This document shows positions 1-5,991 of a DNA stretch of 10,926 bases, one piece after another. The notes below the pieces were generated by a model. It was given only the letters and a program-made list of their open reading frames with translations. It was not told the origin of the DNA and did no database searches. The translations under genes were made by a program, and so were the position numbers. This DNA comes from Opitutaceae bacterium (GTDB taxonomy: Bacteria; Verrucomicrobiota; Verrucomicrobiae; Opitutales; Opitutaceae): the NCBI GenBank assembly GCA_031266495.1, contig JAISAX010000721.1, positions 1 to 10,926 of the forward strand. Direction: 5' to 3'. The first letter of the stretch is position 1. Every line of letters begins with the position of its first letter.

Positions 1-110
1 CTCCGCCGATGCCCCGGAGCAGAACCCGGGTTATGCCGACGGCAAAACCCTGACGTTGCACCCGCCGGAAAAACCATTTTCGTCAGCGGCTTACGGTGAA
101 TCCGGAAAAC

Positions 111-186
111 GGGCCTTTAGCTCAACGGTCAGAGCAGGGGACTCATAATCCCTTGGTTGCGGGTTCGAATCCCGCAGGGCCCACCA
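111..186 (+). tRNA. tRNA with CAU anticodon, probably tRNA-Ile2 (lysidine type)
   Basis: A complete cloverleaf can be folded by eye. The 7-bp acceptor stem is 111-117 with 176-182 (one G-U pair). The D stem is 120-123 with 132-135. The anticodon stem is 137-141 with 149-153, and its seven-base loop 142-148 carries anticodon CAT at 144-146. The T arm is 159-175 with the TTCGAAT loop, and the CCA end is encoded at 184-186. The anticodon alone fits elongator Met or Ile2. The body (GACTCATAATC followed by CTTGGT in the variable region, and a GC-rich acceptor ending AGGGCCC) resembles the E. coli Ile2 tRNA as I remember it more than elongator Met. It would then read AUA codons after TilS converts C34 to lysidine. 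Its 3' end lies about 100 bp before a recombinase remnant on the same strand, the usual layout of a tRNA attachment site. Confidence 0.93.
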
Positions 187-286
187 TCCCGAAAAACTCC
201 ATTTCACCGTCGGAACGGTTCCCCTCACAGGGAAAATTGGTGGACCTTTCCTTGATAAGGCTCGGGAAAAAAATCCGAAAAAATGA

Positions 287-1116
287 TATCTCTCCTACTT
301 CGCCCCGAAACTGGATGCCCGTGGCGTTCCGATCCTGGAAAATAATCGGGCTGTGCTCGCACGTAAGCGTCCCTACTACGAAACCAGGGATGATGCTCAA
401 GCGGAGGCAGTTGCCGAAGATCGTTCACAGGGAGATCGAGTTTTTGTCGATCCCGGAAGTCACTCGGTATCTCCGGGCTGCCGAGCGTTATGATCCGGAG
501 CTTGTCGCTCATGAGGTGATTCAGCTTTTTGCCGGTGTTCGGGCCGATGACGAGATGGCCGATTTCGACGGGAAGTGGGTTTTGCCGCAAACTCGCGAGG
601 TCGTCATCCCTGCCGAGGTCGGCAAGATGGGGAGGCGTGAGGTCATTGATGGCCTGGAGGATTGTTTCTGGTCGTGGTGGGAAAAATACGGACGCAAAGG
701 GATATTGCGTCCGACAAATTACATGGCGCGCTGGCAACGTATTCGCGTGCGTGCCCAAATCACAGACCGTGCAAAGGCGGATACGCTGGCTGTGCTGCCA
801 ATCAAGACGCTTTTGTCTCATGAGCTTGCCGCGGCAAAGCTCGCTGCATGGCCGTGGAATGCGCGCAGACGGACGTTTTGTACCTATTCACGTCGCCAAG
901 CATCAATCCGCTGACAAAACGACTCTAATTCTTCGGCACAAGGGCGAGGCATCCACGTTGCATGACAGCTATCGTGGTTTGGGTGTCACACAGGGACAAG
1001 GGGTGGAGTTTTTCCAGATGCTGCCGATGCATGTAGATTCGCCGATTTCTCCCGTCGTTGTGAGGCGCGGCATCGTGAAGATCCAGGCCGAACGCAAGGC
1101 TTTGATCTTGTCGTGA
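287..1116 (+). pseudogene. Decayed tyrosine recombinase (phage/ICE-type integrase)
   Basis: This is the remains of a site-specific recombinase spread over three frames. A possible N-terminal piece (from 287, YFAPKLDARGVPIL to YYETRDDA) is in one frame. The catalytic domain starts near 390 in another (LSIPEVTRYLRAA, then LFAGVR with Arg I at 540-542, and a VGKMGRRE hairpin lysine). A single extra T near 888 then shifts the frame, after which HVAKHQSADKTTLILRHKG follows, with the box III His at 937-939 and the nucleophile Tyr (DSYRGL) at 970-972, ending at 1116. The HxLRH box reads N-A-R-R-R, so the Leu and second His positions are also changed. Most of the core-binding domain is missing. The order of the pieces and the intact Arg and Tyr identify the family. 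The broken frame means it is dead. It abuts the tRNA, so it is probably the integrase of an element inserted there. The limits are approximate. Confidence 0.83.
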
Positions 1117-1130
1117 GCGGATTGTCTGTT

Positions 1131-1175
1131 TTTCGTAAGTATTTCTGGTTTCCGTAAATTTCCTGTTGACGGAAA
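1131..1175 (+). promoter_or_regulatory. Candidate higBA operator/promoter repeats
   Basis: Two imperfect tandem copies of about 18 bp lie just before higB: TTTCGTAAGTATTTCTGG at 1131-1148 and TTTCCGTAAATTTCCTG at 1149-1165. The second copy also forms an inverted repeat, TTTCCGT (1149-1155) with ACGGAAA (1169-1175). XRE-type antitoxins such as HigA usually repress their own promoter through short palindromes, so this is the natural place for the site. A TTGACG at 1166-1171 could be a -35 element, but I see no good -10 at the right distance. The regulatory role is inferred from repeats and position only. Confidence 0.4.
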
Positions 1176-1201
1176 TAGGCGCGTGCGCATTGTCGGGGCA
1201 G

Positions 1202-1483
1202 ATGACATTTGCTGACGCCATCACCGAAAAGCTCGCAAACAGGGAGGTCGTGAAGGGAATCCCGTCCGATCTGGCGAAACATGCGGCAAAGCGGCTCGAT
1301 TACCTCGCTGCGGCGACACGGATCGAGGATCTGTATGTGCCGCCTTCCAATAAATTCCACGCATTGGGGGGACTTAAAACGAAACGCTATGCGATATGGG
1401 TGAACAGGCAATGGTGCATCTCCTTCGAATGGCCGGAGGGCGCCTCCACTGCAAACGATGTGAGATTCGAGGATTATCACTGA
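1202..1483 (+). CDS. higB: HigB-type toxin (RelE superfamily mRNA interferase)
   Basis: The 93-residue product matches the HigB family in length and layout. It has the segment 'PSDLAKHAAKRLDYLAAATRI', then a KFHAL motif equivalent to KLHPL, a beta strand RYAIWVN, and the family's C-terminal EDYH. HigB toxins bind the ribosome and cut mRNA. As I recall for Proteus vulgaris HigB, the active-site residues include the His of the LHPL motif and the terminal Asp-Tyr-His, all present here. The conserved Arg of the NWRI strand is Cys here (QWCISF), so activity may be reduced. ATG 1202 was chosen because it gives the usual length, with a weak purine stretch (GGGG) just upstream. An in-frame TTG at 1166 would add 12 residues without family support. 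The toxin-first order with higA 58 bp downstream is typical of higBA. Confidence 0.9.
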   Translation: MTFADAITEKLANREVVKGIPSDLAKHAAKRLDYLAAATRIEDLYVPPSNKFHALGGLKTKRYAIWVNRQWCISFEWPEGASTANDVRFEDYH

Positions 1484-1541
1484 CGGGGAGGGAGGCGTCT
1501 CCTTTCTTCTTTTCGACCCGGAATCTGACCCGACCAAGACA

Positions 1542-1847
1542 ATGAAGACAAAAACCATAAAAAAAATCCCTCCCATGCATCCGGGAGAGATGATCAAGGA
1601 GGACTGGCTGGCTGATTACGGCCTGACTCAATACGCGCTGGCAAAGGCGCTCAACATCCCGCACAGCCGCCTGACGGACATCATCAAGGGGCGGCGCGGC
1701 ATCACGGCTGACACGGCGTTGCGTCTTGCCCGTTTCTACGGCAATACACCGCAGTTCTGGCTCAACTTGCAGGCCAACTACGATCTGCAGGTGGCCGATG
1801 CTTCGAAGATCGCCGTCGAGGTGGAGCCGCTCGCGGCGGCGGCGTAG
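1542..1847 (+). CDS. higA: HigA-type antitoxin (XRE helix-turn-helix)
   Basis: This 101-residue protein is a canonical HigA/VapI-type antitoxin. It has a MHPGEMIKEDWL start motif (residues 12-23), a Cro/C1-type helix-turn-helix (about 28-60: LTQYALAKALNIPHSRLTDIIKGRRG), then ITADTALRLARFYGNTPQFWLNLQANYDL, and a short Ala-rich tail. It should neutralise the upstream HigB and, with it, repress the shared promoter. The 58-bp gap before it is longer than in many higBA pairs and has no Shine-Dalgarno sequence. It contains no obvious second promoter, so co-transcription is likely. The frame is intact and all family hallmarks are present, in contrast to the ruined recombinase just upstream. That is consistent with addiction keeping the pair alive after the element decayed. 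Confidence 0.94.
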   Translation: MKTKTIKKIPPMHPGEMIKEDWLADYGLTQYALAKALNIPHSRLTDIIKGRRGITADTALRLARFYGNTPQFWLNLQANYDLQVADASKIAVEVEPLAAAA

Positions 1848-1868
1848 GACGCCCGCCGCGCGGGCAGC

Positions 1869-1900
1869 AAAAATCCCGGTGGAAGCGCCGGGATTTTTTT
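1869..1900. terminator. Bidirectional intrinsic terminator
   Basis: An 11-bp perfect stem (AAAAATCCCGG at 1869-1879 with CCGGGATTTTT at 1888-1898) closes an 8-nt loop. It is followed by seven consecutive T (1894-1900) on the + strand and has an equivalent T run on the - strand. It sits 21 bp after higA and 10 bp after the end of the leftward small-protein gene, so it can end both converging transcripts. Confidence 0.9.
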
Positions 1901-1910
1901 GCGGGAAGTG

Positions 1911-2144
1911 TCAGCGGCGCCGCCAGCGGAGGTAGTCGGCGCGGAGGGCGCGGTAGAGTTTGCGTAGTTGCAGGAGCATGATGCAGCCGGCCGTCACGCT
2001 GGCGAAGATCGTCGTGAGGCCGGCGGCGATCAGGGGGGCTTGCTTGATCGCCGTCGTGATCCAGCTGGCTCCGACCAGGATGCCAGAGGCGGCGAGGGAG
2101 GCGGCGGGTTTTTCCAGAAGGTTGGCGAGGTGGTGGTGCATCAT
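1911..2144 (-). CDS. Small two-helix membrane protein, holin-like
   Basis: This 77-residue protein has no family that I recognise. After MMHHHLANLLEKPAAS it shows a first hydrophobic stretch (SGILVGASWITTAI), a short charged turn (KQ) and a second, longer one (PLIAAGLTTIFASVTAGCIMLLQL). It ends in a strongly basic tail rich in Arg (RKLYRALRADYLRWRRR). Two membrane helices plus a positive C-terminus resemble small phage holins and phage-borne membrane proteins, but this is topology only. ATG 2144 was preferred to an in-frame start at 2198 because it follows the stop of the next leftward ORF by only 5 nt, suggesting translational coupling. Its converging position against higBA, with a shared terminator, and its place beside an integrase remnant suggest it is element cargo. 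It could be a chromosomal orphan instead. Confidence 0.55.
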   Translation of the reverse strand: MMHHHLANLLEKPAASLAASGILVGASWITTAIKQAPLIAAGLTTIFASVTAGCIMLLQLRKLYRALRADYLRWRRR

Positions 2145-2149
2145 TTTTT

Positions 2150-2269
2150 CTATCCGGTCTTCCGGCCCATCCGCTCCAGTGAAGCGAAGTAGAACCATCG
2201 GGCGGCGGCCTGGCGGGTCATGAGCCAGCGGCCTTCCGCGTAAGGCGTAAGCCCAAAGTCGGCGGCCAT
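2150..2269 (-). CDS. Tiny ORF (39 aa) coupled to the membrane protein
   Basis: This short leftward frame begins MAADFGLTPYAEGRWLM and ends in a basic stretch (SLERMGRKTG). I recognise no domain. The residue mix (aromatic and Arg/Ala) reads like protein rather than a shadow frame, and its stop lies 5 nt before the ATG of the two-helix membrane protein, as expected for a small coupled pair. The frame stays open upstream to about 2464, but that extension runs through the 2310-2352 hairpin and is Pro/Arg rich, so I place the start at ATG 2269. It could be the 3' remnant of a larger decayed gene. Confidence is low. Confidence 0.3.
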   Translation of the reverse strand: MAADFGLTPYAEGRWLMTRQAAARWFYFASLERMGRKTG

Positions 2270-2309
2270 GCCTGGATAACTGATGCTACGCAGACGAGGG
2301 TATTTTGAT

Positions 2310-2352
2310 CGGTCCGGGGAGAGTACGCGTCTCGCGTGCCCTCCCCGGACCG
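2310..2352. repeat. Long GC-rich hairpin (REP-like palindrome)
   Basis: A 43-nt near-perfect palindrome. CGGTCCGGGGAG (2310-2321) pairs with CTCCCCGGACCG (2341-2352). After one A-C mismatch, GTACGCG (2323-2329) pairs with CGCGTGC (2333-2339) with one G-U pair, leaving a 3-nt TCT loop. There is no T tract on either side, so it is not a classical intrinsic terminator. It lies 121 bp beyond the stop of the leftward glycosidase gene and could protect or weakly terminate that mRNA. It could also be a copy of a dispersed palindromic element, which only a genome-wide search could show. Confidence 0.75.
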
Positions 2353-2473
2353 GCTGCAGGCGTAACCTCAGCGGATAATTTTCCAGGATCGCAGGCACCC
2401 CACCGTGGCCACAATTGGGGAGCGGGAGAGGCCGGAACCAGAGGAAAGGGAATCGCCGCGGCAATCCTGTTTT

Positions 2474-5400
2474 TCAGGGGCGATAACCGTTTCCTTGTAT
2501 CAACTGGAGGAAGCCTGTGGAACCGGCGGTGTTCTCCGCCCGGATCTGGAAAATGAAGGGGATGCCACGGGTTTCATCCGGATTCACGGCGATGGAGAGG
2601 CCATCGACGTAAAGCCGGCGTCCGGTTTTGCCGATCGTGTAAGTGATGCGCGTCCATTGACCGGGAATGACCGGATCGGTGCTTTTCTGCACCGGAAGCC
2701 ATGCCTTGCCTGCCCATGTCCAGTGCGTGGCGGTGATGTTGCCTTCGGTATCCAGAGCGATGCGAAGGGTCGGGTGCGGTTTTTTCAGGTCGCCCGCCGA
2801 TACCAGCGTTTTCCCGAAACCGGATTTTTCAGGTCGTATCCAGAAATCAACTGCGCCATTGCCCAGGTCTCGCAGGCCAGTGGCGGCCATGCGCCCGGTG
2901 GTGGTTTGGGGCCGTTCTTTTTGCGTCGGGCCGTCGAGGGTGAGATCGGCGTGCCAGGGAACGGACTCGTGAGGAGGGGGGGGGGGAAGGGGGGTCATGC
3001 GCAGAAGAACACGCCAGTCGCCGGCGGTTTCGCCGGACGGGCGGGGAACAAGATACGAAACCGACGTGGTCGAGGTAACGATGTCGCCGGTCAACAGCGC
3101 GCCGGCAGCCGGTTCGGTGTATTGATCGGCGCGGGTAACGTCGCCAATTTCTCCGGGCAACGGCCATGTGGCGGTGGCGGTATCGTCTTCGGCGCCCACC
3201 CAGTGGGCGTAGATTTTTTGGGCGCCTCTGGTGAATTCGAGAACGAAGGGTTCCGGTGTCGCGTTTGAGGGATCGAGAGCCGAAGGTGTCTTTGTTATCC
3301 GGATACGCCTGGAAAAGGTGTATCCGTCGAGCATGCGCAGGGTGGCCATGTAGGCGAGGCCAGGGAGGCGGGGGATGAAGTGGGGCGGGCTGCCGTGGAG
3401 GCCGTAGCGGTGTTCGCTGTTGGCGGGGTTTTGCCCGGCGTTGGCAATGTCGTAATAGATGCTGAGGGGAAGATTCTCCATCATGGCAACGAGGAGAGAA
3501 CGGGGCACGCGCAGGGCATGGCCTTCGAGTCCGTGATGCGTGCTGCTGAAACCCCATTCGCTGTTGATGACGGGAGGCGGGAGGCGGCCGGACGGGAGGT
3601 GACGGACGAGGAGGGCGCGGATTTTTTCGATGTCGTCGATCGTGTTTTCCGGACGGTGGCGCTGGTAGGGGTGAAAGCTGAGGGCGTCGATGTGGTCGAG
3701 GAGGCCGAGTTGCAGGCAGCGTTCGAGCCAGGCTTCGGGCGTCTTGTAGCAGGCAGGCCCGAGAACGATGGCGGCGGGGTTGGCCGAGCGAATGGCCGCG
3801 CTGGCGGTTTTCAAAAGGGCCATGTATTCGGCGGGATCGTTGCCGGGCCAGAAGCCGGCGTTGTTGGGTTCGTTCCAGATTTCCCAGATGATGTCGCGGC
3901 CGGCGTAGCGGGCGGCGAGGGCGGCGGCGTAGCGGGCAAAGGCGGCGCGGCCTGCATCGGTGGTGATGCGTTTGGGATGCGGTTCGTAAAGGGTGTTGCC
4001 GTAATCGATGATCGCCAGAATGCGCAGGCCGCGGGCAACGGCGTCGGCCACAAGCTTGTCGGGACCGCTAAAGTCGTGGATGCCTTTTTGCGTTTCGACG
4101 CGGTGCCAGGTGAAATCCATGCGCAGCCATTTCGCACCGAGAGCGGCGAGGGCGGTCATGCCGGGTTCGTTGTCGAACCGGCGGATATTCACGCCGAAAG
4201 AGCCGGGCACTTCCGTGCGGGCAGGCAACAGGCGGGCAAGGGCTTGCCGGCGGGCTTCGGGGAGGGCGTCGGCAGAGGGAGGCGGAGGGAACTGGCTGGC
4301 GGGGGGGGGGTGGGGGGCGGAAACCGCGCCGGTGAGTGTGTCGAAACCGGAAAGCGTGCCGGTGGAGCCGGCGAGACGGTTGACGCCGACCTGGTGCGAG
4401 CGGGTGGTCTCCCCGTCGGAGCCGGGGATTTTTTCGAAGGTCACGAGCGCGGGAACGTCCTCGATGGTGTTGCCGCGGATGTTGTAGTTGTGATCGTAAA
4501 ACGTGCGAACGAACTGGCCGATGCCGCGGACGGTGTTGTCGCGCAGTTCGATGCCGTCGGAAATGAAGGAATAGATCAGGGCGGTGCGGCCGGCGTCGTA
4601 GCCGGGAGGAGCGGTGGCGGGGTCAATGGTGACGGTGGTGCGCTCTATGAGGACATCGCGGGTGGCGCGATTGCCTTTCCAGGTGCCGTCGCCGCCGATG
4701 TTGAACACGGAATGGTGGGTGGGGTTGGTGATGGTGTTGTCCCACGCGTGGAAGTTGCGGGAGCCGATGAGGTTTTTTGGATATTTGCCGTGATTGAGAT
4801 CCGCATGGCCGAAGAAACAGAGTCCGCCGCCAGTGGCTTTGTTGTTGAAAAATTCGACGTTCCGGCAGTTGAAGAGATCCATGAAGTTGTGTGCCCCGGG
4901 CCGGGGGGCTTCGACGGCGGCGGTGTTGTCGTGTATTTTCAGATACGTCGCCTTGGTGATCTGGCAGTATTCGTTGCGGGTGGTTCGGGTGGTGATGGTA
5001 TTGTGGCGAAATGTGATGCGGGTGGCTCCGCGCGCGGGGTCGGGGAGGGTGTCGAAGCCGCCGCCGTTGATGCGGAAAATGTAACCGTCGCCGCGCCCGT
5101 CGAGGTGGTTGTGCTCGATGAGGGCGTCGGCGGGGGCGTGGAGGTGGAGGGTTTTGGGGTTTTGTCCGGTGGAGAGTGAATCGCTGATGATGGTGTTGCC
5201 CGCGATGCGAGCGCGGGCGATCATGGTGTGCGAGTCGCTGCCGGGATGGATGCCGTCGGTGAGGTGCAGGCGTCCGAGGGTGGCGAGGTGGGTGTAGTTT
5301 TCGAAGCGGCAGTTTTCGATGCGCAGGTCGGCGATGTAGCCGCGGGCGCGGAGGAGGGCGAAACGCTGGTTCGCGAAGGGACCGGGGTCGTGGACGAGGG

Positions 5401-5809
5401 AGAGGTTTTCGAGTGTCAGCGTCAGCGGATGGGGCCGGTCGCTGGAGGGAGATGCGGCGATGTCGATAACGGTGCGGTGGGGTTTGCCGCCATGATAACC
5501 GTCGAGGTAATCCATGTTGTGCCCGGTGCGGATCGTGGCAGGGCGGGCGGGGTCTTCGCTGGCGAGGCGGAGGTGGCGGCTGGCGGGGATGCGGAGAGTG
5601 CGGGTGAGGCGCCACGTGCCGGGGGGAAAGACAATGCGGCTGGCGGGATCGCTGCCGGCTGCGTCGAGCGCGGCAGCGAGAGCCGCATCCACGGGGTCCG
5701 GTCCATCTGCCGGCGTACCGTAATCCGTGATACGGTAGTCGGCGGCGCGGGCGGTCGCGGCGAGGATGAGGGCAATGACAAGCGTGGCGCAGGGAAATGC
5801 AGGTTTCAT
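2474..5809 (-). CDS. Secreted beta-helix / clan GH-A glycosidase / LamG fusion
   Basis: The 1111-residue protein has a Sec signal peptide (MKPAFPCATLVIALILAATARAAD, cut near residue 22). A pectate-lyase-like right-handed beta-helix follows (about 24-480, opening YRITDYGTPADG, with recurrent N-x-I/V-x-N coil motifs such as HDNTAAV, WDNTITN, RGNTIED). A Pro-rich linker (about 497-520) leads to a TIM barrel (about 535-840) of clan GH-A, GH39/GH5-like. Its WNEPN gives acid/base E647 and its INSEW gives nucleophile E751. A beta-rich region, a second polyproline linker (940-947) and a LamG/concanavalin-like domain (about 950-1111, ending near LYVDGLSIAV) finish it. It should act outside the cytoplasm on a polysaccharide; the substrate is unknown. 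ATG 5809 was chosen because it directly precedes the signal peptide. No Shine-Dalgarno is visible. Long C tracts encode both linkers. Confidence 0.9.
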   Translation of the reverse strand: MKPAFPCATLVIALILAATARAADYRITDYGTPADGPDPVDAALAAALDAAGSDPASRIVFPPGTWRLTRTLRIPASRHLRLASEDPARPATIRTGHNMDYLDGYHGGKPHRTVIDIAASPSSDRPHPLTLTLENLSLVHDPGPFANQRFALLRARGYIADLRIENCRFENYTHLATLGRLHLTDGIHPGSDSHTMIARARIAGNTIISDSLSTGQNPKTLHLHAPADALIEHNHLDGRGDGYIFRINGGGFDTLPDPARGATRITFRHNTITTRTTRNEYCQITKATYLKIHDNTAAVEAPRPGAHNFMDLFNCRNVEFFNNKATGGGLCFFGHADLNHGKYPKNLIGSRNFHAWDNTITNPTHHSVFNIGGDGTWKGNRATRDVLIERTTVTIDPATAPPGYDAGRTALIYSFISDGIELRDNTVRGIGQFVRTFYDHNYNIRGNTIEDVPALVTFEKIPGSDGETTRSHQVGVNRLAGSTGTLSGFDTLTGAVSAPHPPPASQFPPPPSADALPEARRQALARLLPARTEVPGSFGVNIRRFDNEPGMTALAALGAKWLRMDFTWHRVETQKGIHDFSGPDKLVADAVARGLRILAIIDYGNTLYEPHPKRITTDAGRAAFARYAAALAARYAGRDIIWEIWNEPNNAGFWPGNDPAEYMALLKTASAAIRSANPAAIVLGPACYKTPEAWLERCLQLGLLDHIDALSFHPYQRHRPENTIDDIEKIRALLVRHLPSGRLPPPVINSEWGFSSTHHGLEGHALRVPRSLLVAMMENLPLSIYYDIANAGQNPANSEHRYGLHGSPPHFIPRLPGLAYMATLRMLDGYTFSRRIRITKTPSALDPSNATPEPFVLEFTRGAQKIYAHWVGAEDDTATATWPLPGEIGDVTRADQYTEPAAGALLTGDIVTSTTSVSYLVPRPSGETAGDWRVLLRMTPLPPPPPHESVPWHADLTLDGPTQKERPQTTTGRMAATGLRDLGNGAVDFWIRPEKSGFGKTLVSAGDLKKPHPTLRIALDTEGNITATHWTWAGKAWLPVQKSTDPVIPGQWTRITYTIGKTGRRLYVDGLSIAVNPDETRGIPFIFQIRAENTAGSTGFLQLIQGNGYRP

Positions 5810-5860
5810 GAAGGGACGGTGTGCGGAGGCGGGGGCGGGAAGAAGATCGGTCCGGCACGC

Positions 5861-5885
5861 AGGGGCTTCGCTTGCGAAGCCCGCG
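5861..5885 (+). repeat. REP-like hairpin, left copy
   Basis: A 9-bp perfect stem, GGGCTTCGC (5863-5871) with GCGAAGCCC (5874-5882), has a 2-nt loop. The 25-nt unit matches the unit at 5929-5953 on the opposite strand at 23 of 25 positions. It lies in the 5' leader of the large glycosidase gene, 52 bp upstream of its ATG, and could form in that mRNA. Confidence 0.8.
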
Positions 5886-5928
5886 AGGACCTGACGTAAC
5901 GGGAGATACGCCAATACTGTCCGCCTGG

Positions 5929-5953
5929 CGCGGGCGTCGCAAGCGACGCCCCT
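5929..5953 (-). repeat. REP-like hairpin, right copy (inverted)
   Basis: A 9-bp perfect stem, GGGCGTCGC (5932-5940) with GCGACGCCC (5943-5951), has a 2-nt loop. Read on the - strand it repeats the unit at 5861-5885 except at two positions. Those two positions pair with each other (T-A in the left copy, G-C here), so the stem is kept. It lies 38 bp beyond the stop of the PEP-CTERM gene. The two units face each other across 43 bp, as in a REPIN. Confidence 0.8.
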
Positions 5954-5991
5954 ACGGTCGAGCCGCGTAACTTCAAGTATTCAGATGGTAT

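Noticed and set aside
1..110. Possible 3' end of an upstream protein (open in frame 2, NPGYADGKTL-like)
   Set aside because: The most protein-like frame runs on into the tRNA before stopping. Another frame stops at 97-99 but looks like a shadow. There is too little sequence to call a gene.
96..914. Reading 96-914 as one intact protein
   Set aside because: Its first third covers the tRNA and non-coding sequence. Only the part after about 390 has recombinase features, and it lacks the catalytic Tyr because of the frameshift near 888.
2310..2352. The hairpin as a rho-independent terminator of the glycosidase gene
   Set aside because: Neither strand has a T tract after the stem, and it lies 121 bp past the stop codon.
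187..2352. Second copy of the tRNA 3' end marking the far edge of the element (attR)
   Set aside because: I found no repeat of the T-arm/acceptor sequence by eye downstream. The far boundary may have been deleted.
3380..5179. 599-residue open frame on the + strand opposite the glycosidase gene
   Set aside because: It is antisense to a well-supported gene with a signal peptide and catalytic motifs. It is a Gly/Val/Ala-rich shadow typical of high-GC DNA, with no recognisable domain.
4623..5942. 439-residue leftward frame rich in Arg, Pro and His
   Set aside because: An out-of-frame shadow of the beta-helix region, with extreme composition and no motif.
5861..5953. CRISPR repeats
   Set aside because: There are only two units, in inverted orientation, each internally palindromic, with no spacer series and no cas genes.
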